A stretch of 64,000 nt of DNA from JAENVU01 sp963765075 (GTDB taxonomy: Bacteria > Actinomycetota > Acidimicrobiia > IMCC26256 > JAENVU01), in NCBI GenBank assembly GCA_963765075.1, contig CAVXVA010000007.1, positions 399,784-463,783 of the forward strand, given 5' to 3'. Under the pieces are notes generated by a model. It searched no databases. It was given only the letters and a program-made list of their open reading frames with translations, and was not told where the DNA came from. Of the stretch, positions 1 through 8,928 are shown piece by piece; position 1 is the first letter of the stretch; every line of letters starts with the position of its first letter. The translations under genes and the position numbers were made by a program.

Positions 1-2940
1 CGCCGATGAGGTCGCAGTGATCGGACCCGTGTAGCCGACGGCGCGATCGATCGCCGCGTCGTCGCGGTTCCGAGCCAAGCGCACATCCCCCGCCACCGCG
101 AACGCGCGTGCCGAGGGGAGAGTGAAGGCGCGGACCAGCTCGGCTTCCGGGTCGACCCGGGCGGGCCGCGGCGGCACGCGGTCACGATTCATCAGGAGTA
201 CCAACGGCCGGGTGGCCGACGCCGACCCGGCCATCCGCAACAGGTCCTCGGGCATCTGGATGATTTCCTGGACGCGCACCGGCGTCCCCTCCCCGTCGAC
301 CAGGCGGATCTCCCCGAACCCCACGGGGCTCAGACCCCCGAAAATGATCTTCTCGCCCGCGTTGGTCCCCCGGACCTCGACCTCGAAGGTCGAGAACCGG
401 CGGCGAGAGAACTGCACCGTCTCGCCGATCTCCGTGCGCGACGTCGGTCCCAACGTCACTGGGGTCTCGTGACCGCCGTCGAATCGCAGCGTGGCGTCGG
501 TGATGAACCGATCGTTCGGCGCGGTGAGCACCTGCACGAGATTCACGTGGTCGGTGGTGATTGGCCGGTCCAGAGTGATGCGGATGCGCTGACCCTGGAC
601 TTCGTCGAACTGGCCGGTGCGCCACGAGGTGAACGGGTCGCCGTCGAAGGCACGCGCCGGTCGGTCTTCGGGCGTGTAGCTGATCGCGTTGCCGTAGTTG
701 TCGGCCCGCACGCTGCGCGCGCCCATCAGGCGGGTGAACGTCTGGGAATCGCGCGGGGCATCGGGAAAGAGATCGAGGCGGGAATCCGATTCATCGCGCT
801 GGAGCGGGTGGCTGCCCGGCCCCTCGGTGTACCCCGACGTTTCGGTGAGACTGCTCCACCGTCGCCCACGATCACGGTTGGTGTCGGTCACCACCAGGGT
901 GGCGCCGCGATCCACCTCGCGTCGGAGAGCCGCCGCGTCCTTGCTGTAGGACCCGGAATACAAGAGGGCGGTCCCCGCATCGATGAGGCCGGCCTCGGCC
1001 GCATCGACCACGCCCTCGCCATCACCTGCCATGATCACCGGTCGGGTCGCCGAGGTCGCGCGCACGATCGGTTGCGGGCGCTTGACCGCGAAGACCGACA
1101 CCGGCGGGGGAATCGAATCCACTCCGGGCTCGAGGATTGCCTGCTCGTCGAGGAACGGGAACTCGGTGCTCTGCGTCGAGGTCGCCGTCCCGAACGACAC
1201 CGGGTCGCGCAGACCCGACGGCGTCGGCGTGAACAGCACCGACGTGAACTGGGGTCGCAACAACCGGTAGCGCTCGAACTGGATGTCGTTGCGCAACACG
1301 ATGTCGCCGACGCCCATCAGTCGCGCCAGCGGGGCGATGGCGTCGGGAGTCAGCAGCCGGTTCTGGACGCGCAGGTCGAACGCGTTGAGCAGATTGGCCG
1401 ATGCTGCCGAGCCGTACGGGATCACTTCGCGGGCAACGTACGGGCGATCCATGATCCCCGGGGTGATCGGATCGACGGTCTGGCCCCATCGATACGATCC
1501 GAAGTCCGAGCCCGGGAGTTCGAGGACCCTCGTATCGGTTGCGGCCGCGTCGAGATGCGCCGCCGCCCCCTTCCAGTAGGTCGGGACTTCCTCCGGCCGC
1601 TGCAAGTTGTCGCCGTAGAAGCCGCCGGTCCAAAGCGCCGGCAGGTTGAGGAAGAGCAGCAGCCCGACCAAGACGGGAATTGCCACACGGAACTGCGGCC
1701 GCGACCAGGTCGCGGCCCGCGCCACCAGCGCCGTGACCCCGGCGCCGATCAACGCTGCGAGTCCGAGCACGACCAGGGGCACCGCCCGGCCGGTCGACCG
1801 CAACGCAAACGCGACCGACGACTCCTGGGACAGCTTCTTGAACGCTCCGCCCAATGGCGTCGGCGACGCGTAGGGATGAGCACCGACCGCGACGACGGCA
1901 CCGGCCACGATCACGAGCATGAAGTAGGCCCGGTGGCGCCAGCGGACGAAGGCCGCCGACAGGAATGCGAGCGCAGGGATCGCGTACGACACGACAATCA
2001 GCGACGGGCGTTGGGTGTATCCCGTACTCGCCTCGATCCACGGGCCGAGACGATCGCGACCGTAGAAGAACCAGTATCCGAGGCCGCGCAGCACTTCGTT
2101 CGGCAGGGTGGTGCGAGACACCACGCTCATCGTCTCGGTGTACTTCAGGATGTTGAGGCCGTACCCGCCTTGGGCCCACAAGCCCGACATCCACCACGCC
2201 GACGCGAGGAGCGTGAGGAGGCCGATCTTGCCGACGATGCTCAGCACCCGCCGCCAGTCGACCTCGCGGTCGACGAACAGGGCGTAAGGAATCCACAGCA
2301 CCGGGGCGAGACCCGCGAAGACCAGTGCCGTGAGGTTGACGCTGCCGATGACCTGGATCAGCAGCGCGAACAACGCCGCATGCCGCCAGCCGCCCCGACG
2401 CAGCCCCCGGATCAGGAAGGCCAGCATCCACGGCAAGCCCGCCCACGGGAGCAAGAGCACCGAAAGGCGCGCGGCGTACTCCAACCAGTACGGGCTCAGG
2501 ACGAAGACCAAGGCGCCGATGGGCGCGCCGGCACCACGGAGGTCGATCGTGCGGAACAGGTACAGCATGCCGAGCCCGGCCGCGAACAGGATCGAACCGA
2601 GCCAGATCCGCTGCGCCACCCAGTCGGGGACACCGAGGTGCTCCATCGCCCAGTAGTAGGGACCCATCGGGAAGAGGTAGCCGATGTTCTGATGGGTGAC
2701 CGTGCCCATCCCGATATTCGCGTCCCACATCGACCACGCGCGACTCAACACCCGGCCCGGGTCGAGGTACAGGTACTGCTTCGTGTCGGCGACGACTCGC
2801 CCCGTGTGAGCGATGAGTACCGGCACGTACGCGAGCAGGGCGAGGAGCGCGTATCCGATCTGTCGTTCGCGAGTGGAGGAACGCCGCACGAAGACTTTCG
2901 GATCCGGTCCGCCCACCTGGCTCCTGCCGCCGTCGCTCAT
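1..2940 (-). CDS. AftD-like (DUF3367) arabinofuranosyltransferase, 3' end outside window
   Basis: The frame is open from an ATG at 2940 to the left edge, giving 980 codons without a stop, so the C-terminus is missing. The first half is a polytopic GT-C type membrane protein with many hydrophobic helices and an early DTKQYLYLDP acidic loop, as in the DUF3367 family of alpha-(1->3)-arabinofuranosyltransferases (usually about 1400 aa). The later soluble part has an F5/8C-like carbohydrate-binding stretch (ARAFDGDPFTSWRT, then RIRITLDRP). It probably transfers a sugar from a polyprenyl donor at the outer face of the membrane. The start codon overlaps the stop of the upstream glycosyltransferase as ATGA, indicating translational coupling. 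Family assignment is fairly sure; the exact sugar is not. Confidence 0.8.
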   Translation of the reverse strand, partial: MSDGGRSQVGGPDPKVFVRRSSTRERQIGYALLALLAYVPVLIAHTGRVVADTKQYLYLDPGRVLSRAWSMWDANIGMGTVTHQNIGYLFPMGPYYWAMEHLGVPDWVAQRIWLGSILFAAGLGMLYLFRTIDLRGAGAPIGALVFVLSPYWLEYAARLSVLLLPWAGLPWMLAFLIRGLRRGGWRHAALFALLIQVIGSVNLTALVFAGLAPVLWIPYALFVDREVDWRRVLSIVGKIGLLTLLASAWWMSGLWAQGGYGLNILKYTETMSVVSRTTLPNEVLRGLGYWFFYGRDRLGPWIEASTGYTQRPSLIVVSYAIPALAFLSAAFVRWRHRAYFMLVIVAGAVVAVGAHPYASPTPLGGAFKKLSQESSVAFALRSTGRAVPLVVLGLAALIGAGVTALVARAATWSRPQFRVAIPVLVGLLLFLNLPALWTGGFYGDNLQRPEEVPTYWKGAAAHLDAAATDTRVLELPGSDFGSYRWGQTVDPITPGIMDRPYVAREVIPYGSAASANLLNAFDLRVQNRLLTPDAIAPLARLMGVGDIVLRNDIQFERYRLLRPQFTSVLFTPTPSGLRDPVSFGTATSTQSTEFPFLDEQAILEPGVDSIPPPVSVFAVKRPQPIVRATSATRPVIMAGDGEGVVDAAEAGLIDAGTALLYSGSYSKDAAALRREVDRGATLVVTDTNRDRGRRWSSLTETSGYTEGPGSHPLQRDESDSRLDLFPDAPRDSQTFTRLMGARSVRADNYGNAISYTPEDRPARAFDGDPFTSWRTGQFDEVQGQRIRITLDRPITTDHVNLVQVLTAPNDRFITDATLRFDGGHETPVTLGPTSRTEIGETVQFSRRRFSTFEVEVRGTNAGEKIIFGGLSPVGFGEIRLVDGEGTPVRVQEIIQMPEDLLRMAGSASATRPLVLLMNRDRVPPRPARVDPEAELVRAFTLPSARAFAVAGDVRLARNRDDAAIDRAVGYTGPITATSSA

Positions 2941-4503
2941 GGATCGAATCTCCGCACCTCGACGGTGTCGCCGTCGGGTCCGTCGAACGATCGGGTCCCT
3001 GGCGCCGCGGAGCGGGCTCGGCCCAAGGCGTTCACCACGCCTTCGCACTTCCTACCGAAGGTCCGATACCCCGGAGACCAGATGAGCCACACCCGGCCGC
3101 GTCCCGCCCGAGAGACGACGTCAGCAACAAACCGCTCGGGGTCGGCCGCATCGTTGCGATCGGCGTAGTCGGTCCAGTCGACGAAGCGTGGTGATCCGAG
3201 GTCCGGGAATCGGAACTGGCGCACACCGTTCGGAAGCAATCGTGCGGTGCTCGGGCCGAGCTGGTCCGGGCAGTAGGCGATCACGTCACCCGGCGCCAGA
3301 TCGGCGCGCACCATCGCCACGATCGGGCCAGACGGCGTGCGCACCCTACGACTCGAACGGATGCCGCCCAACAGCCCGAGACCGGCGAGCCCGACCAGGA
3401 CAATCGCCCGTACCCGAAGGTCGCTGATCGCGACGACGCCGAGCGCGACGGTCAAGGCGATGCACGGGAACACGACCGCGGCGTAACGATCCTGGAAGCC
3501 GACGCCGGCGATCGTCGATCCCACGATGCCCACGACGAAGGTCGCGAGCCCGACGACCACCACCGCCTGTGCCGCCGCCGACGGCGCCGCGGTTGAACGG
3601 CGGAACCCGATGATGATCATCGCCACCGCCAGCACGAGGAGGGCGACCAACATTGCGATGTTGGGCCAACCTTCCGGGTTTCGTCCCCCACCGAACGCGA
3701 TCATGGCCTTGACTGTGCCCCCGACCGGCGAGGTCGCGGTGTCCCACGGCGTTCCGGTATGGGCGAGTTGCCGACGGAACGTCGGCACCCACGGCCCGAA
3801 GATCAGACCGCCGCCCACGACGCCGACCAGGAGACGCCGTGCGGGCTGCAGGCCGCGGACCGCACCGATCACGAGACCCGCGAGCACCACCGCGACCATG
3901 AAGAACGACCAGTACTGCGTGAGCAGCAGGGCGCCCGTGATGATCGCGACGGCGACAAGCCGGAGCGGGGTGGGGGCCCGCCACGCGTCGACGCCGACGA
4001 TGACCCCGAGGAACACGAGCACCATCGCCAGCGAATACATGCGGGCTTCGGTCGAATAGTGGATCGCGTACGGCGACACGGCCACGACGATCATCGCGGT
4101 GAAGCCCAGCCATCGGGACCCGGACCGACTCCGACCCAGCCGGGTCCCGGCGACGTAGGCCAGACCGACCGCGACGACCCCGAACAGCCCGGACAGCGAT
4201 CGCACCGCGACCGAACTCGTCCCGAAGACCCCGATCCAGGCGTGGAGCAGCACGTAGTAGAGGGGAGGTGCGCCGTCGCGCAGCAGGGCGTCCCGGAGTT
4301 GGTCGAGAGGCAGGCCCGCGATGTTGACCGTCAGGGCCTCGTCGAGCCACAGATCGGGTTGGGCCATGAATCGCAGCGCGGTCGCGACCACGAGCACCAC
4401 GAGCGATGCCGACGCCCAGCGCCGGCGGAATACCCCGAGGGGATTCGGCCGACGCCGGATTCGATGGTGGCGCGTCGACGGACGGCGAGTCGTGGTCGTT
4501 CAT
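2937..4503 (-). CDS. GT39/ArnT-like membrane glycosyltransferase (probable frame break near the start)
   Basis: This is a polytopic protein with the GT-C signature WLDEALTVNIAG in the first periplasmic loop, then PPLYYVLLHAWIGVFG and about ten membrane helices, as in PMT/ArnT-type enzymes that use polyprenyl-phosphate sugars. The main frame can only start at a GTG at 4400, which would cut into the first helix. An ATG at 4503 in another frame gives a natural soluble N-terminus (MNDHDSPSVDAPP). Removing one C from the CCCC run near 4433-4436 joins it to LGVFRRRWASASLVVL. I therefore infer a start at 4503 and a one-base insertion. The gene overlaps the AftD-like gene by 4 nt (ATGA). Confidence 0.75.
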
Positions 4504-4575
4504 GCGGGTGTCGCAGCGTACCGGGCGGTCCTCGGAGGCCGGGTCGATGCCGCCCGGAGCTGATCGTGCGCGGTC

Positions 4576-5556
4576 TCAGGATTTGATGGCGGGGATGACC
4601 TCGGCGGCGAAGCGTTCGAGGCTCTCGGAGCCCGGAAAATCACGGAACCACAGCACGAATTCCGAGCACCCGGCATCGACGAATGCCTGCACCTTCTCGG
4701 TGACCTGCTCCACCGTCCCGACGAAGTTGTCCCGAACGTATTCGTCGGGATCGCCCCGACCCCAGAGCGAGCCGCCGCCGGTCGAGTTCATCCACGCCGC
4801 GAGGTCCGCGTCGGTGTCGAAGAGCCGGCAGTCGGGACCGTGGGTCCGCACGATGGTCTCGAACTCGCGCCCGACCTCGCGGCAGTGTCCGGCCAGCACC
4901 TCGGACTTGTGGACGAATGCCTCGAGCCCGACTTGCCAGTTGGTCGCGTCGGCGTGCTGCGCCGCGATCCGCAGCGTGACTCGTTCTCCCCCGCCACCGA
5001 CCCAGATCGGCGGTCGCGGCGAACGAATCGGCTTCGGGTCACAGAACGCCCCGTCGAACCGCAGGTGCTCACCGGAGAAGTCGACCGTCTCCTCGCTCCA
5101 GAGACGGGGAATCACGGTCAGGGTCTCTTCGAGGACCGCGAGCCGAGTGCGGTCGGGCAGGTAGTCGTATCCGTACGCCTGATACTCCCGGTCGAACCAG
5201 CCCGCACCGACCCCGAGGATCAACCGGCCACCCGAGAACACGTCAACGCAGGCAGCCTCTTTCGCCAGCAACCCAGCATTGCGGTAGCTGGCACAGGTCA
5301 CGAGTTGGCCCAGCTCGGCTCGCTCGGTCACCTGGCTCAAGGCCGCGAGCATGGTGAACGCCTCGAAGCAGTGCGTGGGTTCCCGCCGCGGCACCGTCTC
5401 GACGTGGTCGTACACCCACAGATGGTCATAGCCGAGCCGTTCCGCGAGCTGAGCCAACTCCACCGACCGCGCCCAGGCGTCGGCCGCACCCCAGCCCGAA
5501 TACTCCAACTTCCAGCCCTGGGGCACGAAGGCACCGAACCGGAGCGGGTGACTCAT
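4576..5556 (-). CDS. LLM-class F420-dependent oxidoreductase
   Basis: A 326-residue luciferase-like monooxygenase-fold protein (TIM barrel). Recognisable stretches are FGAFVPQGWK at the start, LGYDHLWVYDHVETVP, GGRLILGVGAGWFDREYQAYG and PIWVGGGGERVTLRIAAQHAD, which are typical of F420-dependent actinobacterial LLM enzymes with a TIGR03560-like layout. It would carry out hydride transfer with coenzyme F420 on an unknown substrate in the cytoplasm. The ATG at 5556 overlaps the stop of the upstream VOC gene (ATGA). It is the last gene of the alcohol dehydrogenase-VOC-LLM operon. FMN rather than F420 use cannot be excluded from sequence alone. Confidence 0.85.
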   Translation of the reverse strand: MSHPLRFGAFVPQGWKLEYSGWGAADAWARSVELAQLAERLGYDHLWVYDHVETVPRREPTHCFEAFTMLAALSQVTERAELGQLVTCASYRNAGLLAKEAACVDVFSGGRLILGVGAGWFDREYQAYGYDYLPDRTRLAVLEETLTVIPRLWSEETVDFSGEHLRFDGAFCDPKPIRSPRPPIWVGGGGERVTLRIAAQHADATNWQVGLEAFVHKSEVLAGHCREVGREFETIVRTHGPDCRLFDTDADLAAWMNSTGGGSLWGRGDPDEYVRDNFVGTVEQVTEKVQAFVDAGCSEFVLWFRDFPGSESLERFAAEVIPAIKS

Positions 5557-6008
5557 TCGCCGGTGCCTTTGAAGTCCCACCACTGGATCTCGACCATCAT
5601 CGGTAGCAGGAACCGAACGTAGATGGAGGTGATCGCGAGCATCCCGTGATCGTCGGTCTTCTTGTCGATGATGTCCACGCGGTCGTCGCGGGATTGCCAT
5701 GCCTTGGCTTTGGCAAGCACGTCGTCGAGTTCGGCCTCGGTGCCGACGCTCAGTCCGTAATGGTCGAGTCGCGGACACGTCATCGGCGTGTCGTCCGCGA
5801 TCAGGAACACGAACTGCTCGATCGCGTGCACGCCGAAGATCAGTCGAGCGCCGTCGATCGTCTCGGTCGGGAGTTCGTTCCAACCGAACACGTCGCCATA
5901 GAACGCGGTCAGCTCCGCGCGACCGGCCGGCTCCAAGAGCGTGGACGGGACGCTCATCGCGACATGGTTGAAGCGCGGTGGGCGCAGGTCGGACCTGGTC
6001 ACCGTCAT
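5553..6008 (-). CDS. VOC-superfamily (glyoxalase/dioxygenase-like) protein
   Basis: A 151-residue protein of vicinal-oxygen-chelate type. It starts with FNHVAMSVPSTLLEPAGRAELTAFYGDVFGW (shown in part), the usual first beta-alpha-beta module containing an H and an FYGDVFGW motif. A second module runs from CPRLDHYGLSVG to the C-terminal MMVEIQWWDF. The conserved His and Glu positions are compatible with metal binding. The ATG overlaps the stop of the upstream dehydrogenase (ATGA) and its own stop overlaps the LLM gene, so all three are translationally coupled. The substrate is unknown; it may act on a product of its operon partners. Confidence 0.75.
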   Translation of the reverse strand: MTVTRSDLRPPRFNHVAMSVPSTLLEPAGRAELTAFYGDVFGWNELPTETIDGARLIFGVHAIEQFVFLIADDTPMTCPRLDHYGLSVGTEAELDDVLAKAKAWQSRDDRVDIIDKKTDDHGMLAITSIYVRFLLPMMVEIQWWDFKGTGE

Positions 6009-7048
6009 CCTCTTCCGCGGGCAGGAGCGACCACGACCTTGGCCGGAACCTCACCCGCACCGAGGCGACCGATGGCGTCGCGCAACTCGTGCAGCCCGAC
6101 GTCGTCCGGTTCGATCAACACGTCCGTAGGAAAGGTCGGCGACGCGAGCATCGCGAGCGCGTCGTCGAATCCGCCGTCGTCGTAACAGAACGCACCCGTG
6201 ATGTTCAGTTCGTTCAGGAGGATCCGATTCGGGTCGAAGCGCGGCGCCTTGATCCCCGCACCCACCAACACCAGACGACCCATACGGGCGAGCTGACCGA
6301 GACACTGCTCCATCGCGACGGCGTGACCCGAGCACTCGAGAGCAACGTGGAAGGGTTCGTCGGTGATGGCATCGGGCATCGAGGGAGCGACTAACGATTC
6401 GGGCTCGACGACGGTCGCGCCCAGGCGGGCGCAGAGTTCCCGTCGCACCTTTGACGGCTCGCTGACGACGACGTCGGTCACCCCGCGATGGATCAGTGCG
6501 GCGGCGCTCAACGCGCCGATCGGACCACCACCGGTGATGAGCACACGTTCGCCGGGCTGCACCTCGCTCCGGCTCAGTCCGTGGAGTGCCACCGCGAGCG
6601 GCTCCGTGAGTGCGGCCTCCCGGAGGCTCACACCATCGGGGAGTCGCAGCAGCTCCGCCTCGGGGACCCGCATGTAATCGGCGAATGCACCCTGCCACTC
6701 TCCACCCGCGCCGACCTCCGAGCGTCCGACACAGAGATTCGGGCGGCCCACCTGGCAGTACTCGCAGTCGCCACACCGCGCCGACGGTCCGCCGACCACA
6801 GAGTCTCCGATCGCCCAGGTGGTCACTGCCTCACCGACCTGCACCACCGTGCCGCTGAACTCGTGTCCGTGCACGCGGTTCGGTGCCGACCAGCCCTCCA
6901 GAACGAAGTGGATGTCGGAGCCGCAGACACCGCAATGGCTGACTTCGAGGAGCACGTCGTTCGCACCGACGGTCGGGATCGGGTACTCCTCGACCTCGAT
7001 CGTCTGGTGACCTTTGTAGACCGCAGCTCGCATCCGCTCAGGAATCAT
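6005..7048 (-). CDS. Zinc-dependent medium-chain alcohol dehydrogenase (MDR family)
   Basis: A 347-residue MDR protein. It has the catalytic zinc ligand Cys39 in CGVCGSD, HGHE at 60-63, the four structural-zinc cysteines at 92, 95, 98 and 106 (CGDCEYCQVGRPNLC) and a Rossmann motif GGGPIGALSA. It resembles threonine/sorbitol/benzyl alcohol dehydrogenases that oxidise a secondary alcohol with NAD(P). The ATG at 7048 was chosen; an internal ATG at 7033 (MRAAVYKG) is the more typical family start. First gene of a coupled operon with the VOC and LLM genes. A TGAC/GTCA palindrome lies 21 nt upstream of the start. Confidence 0.88.
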   Translation of the reverse strand: MIPERMRAAVYKGHQTIEVEEYPIPTVGANDVLLEVSHCGVCGSDIHFVLEGWSAPNRVHGHEFSGTVVQVGEAVTTWAIGDSVVGGPSARCGDCEYCQVGRPNLCVGRSEVGAGGEWQGAFADYMRVPEAELLRLPDGVSLREAALTEPLAVALHGLSRSEVQPGERVLITGGGPIGALSAAALIHRGVTDVVVSEPSKVRRELCARLGATVVEPESLVAPSMPDAITDEPFHVALECSGHAVAMEQCLGQLARMGRLVLVGAGIKAPRFDPNRILLNELNITGAFCYDDGGFDDALAMLASPTFPTDVLIEPDDVGLHELRDAIGRLGAGEVPAKVVVAPARGRG

Positions 7049-7068
7049 GGGCTCAGCGTGTCCCACCC

Positions 7069-7082
7069 TGACACCGACGTCA
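7069..7082. promoter_or_regulatory. Operator-like palindrome TGACAC-CG-ACGTCA (site 1)
   Basis: A 14-bp near-palindrome, TGACACCGACGTCA, centred about 27 nt upstream of the alcohol dehydrogenase start. Nearly identical sequences precede three other gene sets in this window (16060, 21410 and 24919). Spacing and symmetry suggest a dimeric repressor site. The regulator is not identified. Confidence 0.5.
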
Positions 7083-7098
7083 ACTCTCCCCCCTCGCA

Positions 7099-7217
7099 GC
7101 GTTTGGCACCTTGTGATCGCCTCCGGACCACCATCCGCCAAACGCCGAGGGGTCGGCGCCCCACAATCGCAACGTTTGGCACCTCGTGATCGCCCCACGA
7201 CCACCATCCGCCAAACG
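7099..7217. repeat. GTTTGGC palindromic repeat, locus A (two units)
   Basis: Two tandem imperfect palindromes occupy 7099-7145 and 7173-7217. Each has outer arms CGTTTGGC and GCCAAACG, and inner arms around TNGTGATC and GGACCACCA. They begin 16 nt downstream of the TrmO-like stop codon and lie between two minus-strand genes. The right-hand parts of both units share a CCACCATCCGCCAAACGCC stretch, so they look duplicated with a period of about 73 bp. The same family occurs at 21445, 22586, 40346 and 56616. Confidence 0.85.
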
Positions 7218-7232
7218 CCGAGGGGTGGGGCG

Positions 7233-7697
7233 TTACCAGTACCCCGCCATGAGTTCCTCGGCCCAGGGTGGTTGGTGCACCGGGCCGCGAGGGCCGAACC
7301 CTGGCAGGTAAGGCTTGAGGTCGAGCACCGGCGTGCCGTCGACGGCATCGAGACCCCGCACCTGCACGACTCGACCGTCGGTACCCACCAGGTCGCACAC
7401 CGTCGAGCCGATTCGGTTCGGCCGGTCCTTGGCTCGTTGGGCGAAGATCCCGACGAGCGGCCAGTCGGCGCGGCCGCGCGGATGGCGGGCGCCGGTGCAC
7501 ACCTCCGCCGGATCCACCTGGTCGAAGAGGAACAGCACCTCGACATGCGAGAACGCGTCGAGGCCGGCAAGCGCATCGGCGCCGAACTGATCGCCGTCGA
7601 GTTCGATGCGGGCGGTGACTCCACCCCACGCATCGTCTTCGACGGCCGCGCGTCCACCGCGCACCCAACCAATCGGTCGCATCTCGACGTTCGTCAT
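7233..7697 (-). CDS. TrmO/TsaA-like (UPF0066) protein
   Basis: A 154-residue protein with the TsaA/VirR layout: MRPIGWVRGG at the N-terminus, IELDGDQFGADALAGLDAFSHVEVLFLFD in the centre, then IGIFAQR/RPNRIG-type segments (here VGIFAQRAKDRPNRIGSTVC) and DLKPYLPGF. The RxxxRPNxIG motif is a hallmark of the SAM-binding TrmO family, which methylates N6-threonylcarbamoyladenosine at tRNA position 37. Actinobacterial homologues are often annotated only as SAM-dependent methyltransferases, so the tRNA substrate is inferred. The start ATG overlaps the upstream stop by one base (TGATG). The end is followed closely by palindromic repeat locus A. Confidence 0.8.
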   Translation of the reverse strand: MTNVEMRPIGWVRGGRAAVEDDAWGGVTARIELDGDQFGADALAGLDAFSHVEVLFLFDQVDPAEVCTGARHPRGRADWPLVGIFAQRAKDRPNRIGSTVCDLVGTDGRVVQVRGLDAVDGTPVLDLKPYLPGFGPRGPVHQPPWAEELMAGYW

Positions 7698-8485
7698 CAC
7701 GCACCCTCCCCGGCCGCGACGGCATCCCGCGCGACCTCGGCCCAGAGTTCTTCGCGCTCGGTCGCGGCCAGGTCGACCAACGTGCGGCCGGGGAATCGGT
7801 CGAGTCGTCGACCCCGCAGCGCGTCGGCGCGACCGATGATGCCGGCATCGAACCGGAGGTTGGTGGTCTCGGGCGCGGTGAACCCGGCGCCATCGAGGCT
7901 CTCCCACGAGAACGATCCGAACTCGCCGGTCGCGCGCGCGTAGCCGCGCAGGACCGGTGGCGGCGCGCACACCGTGACCAGACCCGCCTCTCGTTTCACC
8001 CATTCGTCCCACCCGGCCGGGGTCCATGCGATCGCGTCCTCTTCCCCGGCTTCACGAGTCACGAAGGCGTCAGGATCCGCGAGCGCGCGATCCAAGCCGG
8101 CGGTCCGCAACTTGACGGTCCCTTCGCTCGGTCCGTCGAGCGGCAGCCGGGTCCGCAGCTCGTCGAGCATGGTGGCCGGGAGCGAGCCGAGCGCGGAGTT
8201 CGCGATGACCACCGGACGCGAGGTGTCACCGGTTTCGGGGTTCGGCACCATCAGCGACCGATCGAACAGAAACAGCGTCCGCTCGTGGTGCTGGTAGGCC
8301 ATCGCCCAGAGGCCCTGCGCCAGCACTTCGAGGCTGTGGGCATTGGCGCAGAGATAGACGTGCTCCTCGGCCACCCCCGTCGCCAGCCGAACCACCTCGT
8401 GTGGGCGGGGCGAGAAGATCGTCCAGTTCGCCCCGTCGAGGTACAACGAGCGGCGATGGACGCGGAGCGAAGAGCCAGACTGCAT
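7697..8485 (-). CDS. Conserved hypothetical protein
   Basis: A 262-residue soluble protein that I do not recognise. It begins MQSGSSLRVHRRSLYLDGANWTIFSP and has no signal peptide or membrane segment. The middle includes EEHVYLCANAHSLEVLAQGLWAMAY and a run of charged and hydrophobic residues, without an obvious nucleotide-binding or catalytic motif. The ATG at 8485 was chosen because it is the nearest start downstream of the GNAT gene end. The last codons overlap the start of the TrmO-like gene, so the two are probably co-expressed. No function is proposed. Confidence 0.6.
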   Translation of the reverse strand: MQSGSSLRVHRRSLYLDGANWTIFSPRPHEVVRLATGVAEEHVYLCANAHSLEVLAQGLWAMAYQHHERTLFLFDRSLMVPNPETGDTSRPVVIANSALGSLPATMLDELRTRLPLDGPSEGTVKLRTAGLDRALADPDAFVTREAGEEDAIAWTPAGWDEWVKREAGLVTVCAPPPVLRGYARATGEFGSFSWESLDGAGFTAPETTNLRFDAGIIGRADALRGRRLDRFPGRTLVDLAATEREELWAEVARDAVAAGEGA

Positions 8486-8502
8486 GGGTCCAGGATGACA
8501 GA

Positions 8503-8922
8503 TCAGTCGGGACGATCTCCGCGGCGGCACCAGATGACCTCGTGCCCATCGATCGCCACGGGGTCGAATCCGACCCGACCGAACAGGCGCTGGACCCGAT
8601 CGTGCTCCTGGTGGGTCACGGCAATGACCCGCTCGAAGCCGAGGTCGTCCAACAGGTACTCGACGAGGACTGCGAGGGCCTCGGTCGCGTACCCCCGACC
8701 GTGGAACGCCGTCCCGAGGGAGACCCACACCTCGGCCGTCGGCTCGTCGGTCTCGATCCGAACGCGAACATCGCCGACCGGGCCGAGTGGGTCCGGTCGC
8801 TCGATGGCGAGTCGTGTGGTCGTGCCGCGCCCGAAGCGCGGTGGCACTGCGCCATCAGTCGGCGGTTGGCGAATGCGGAGTCGCTCGGTCGTCAGCGACC
8901 ACGCGAGCGACCCACCGTTCAC
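8503..8922 (-). CDS. GNAT-family N-acetyltransferase (RimJ/RimL type)
   Basis: A 139-residue acetyltransferase. TTERLRIRQP at residues 11-20 is the usual beta-1 of RimJ/L-like proteins. VWVSLGTAFHGRGYATEALAVLVEYL contains the acetyl-CoA pyrophosphate-binding loop G-R-G-Y-A, and LGFERVIAVTHQEHDRVQRLFGRVGF is the C-terminal GNAT motif. The substrate (a protein N-terminus, amine or antibiotic) is unknown. It begins 6 nt after the typA stop and probably shares the typA transcript. It is shorter than typical RimJ proteins because the N-terminal strands are compact. Confidence 0.82.
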   Translation of the reverse strand: MNGGSLAWSLTTERLRIRQPPTDGAVPPRFGRGTTTRLAIERPDPLGPVGDVRVRIETDEPTAEVWVSLGTAFHGRGYATEALAVLVEYLLDDLGFERVIAVTHQEHDRVQRLFGRVGFDPVAIDGHEVIWCRRGDRPD

Positions 8923-8928
8923 GACGAA

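Noticed and set aside
469..3168. Long plus-strand open frame of about 900 codons
   Set aside because: It is antisense to the AftD-like gene, which has clear membrane helices and a carbohydrate-binding domain. The plus-strand product is an Arg/Glu/His-rich low-complexity shadow typical of GC-rich DNA.
7099..7217. CRISPR array reading of the paired repeats
   Set aside because: Units are palindromic, at most two per locus, without regular unique spacers or cas genes.
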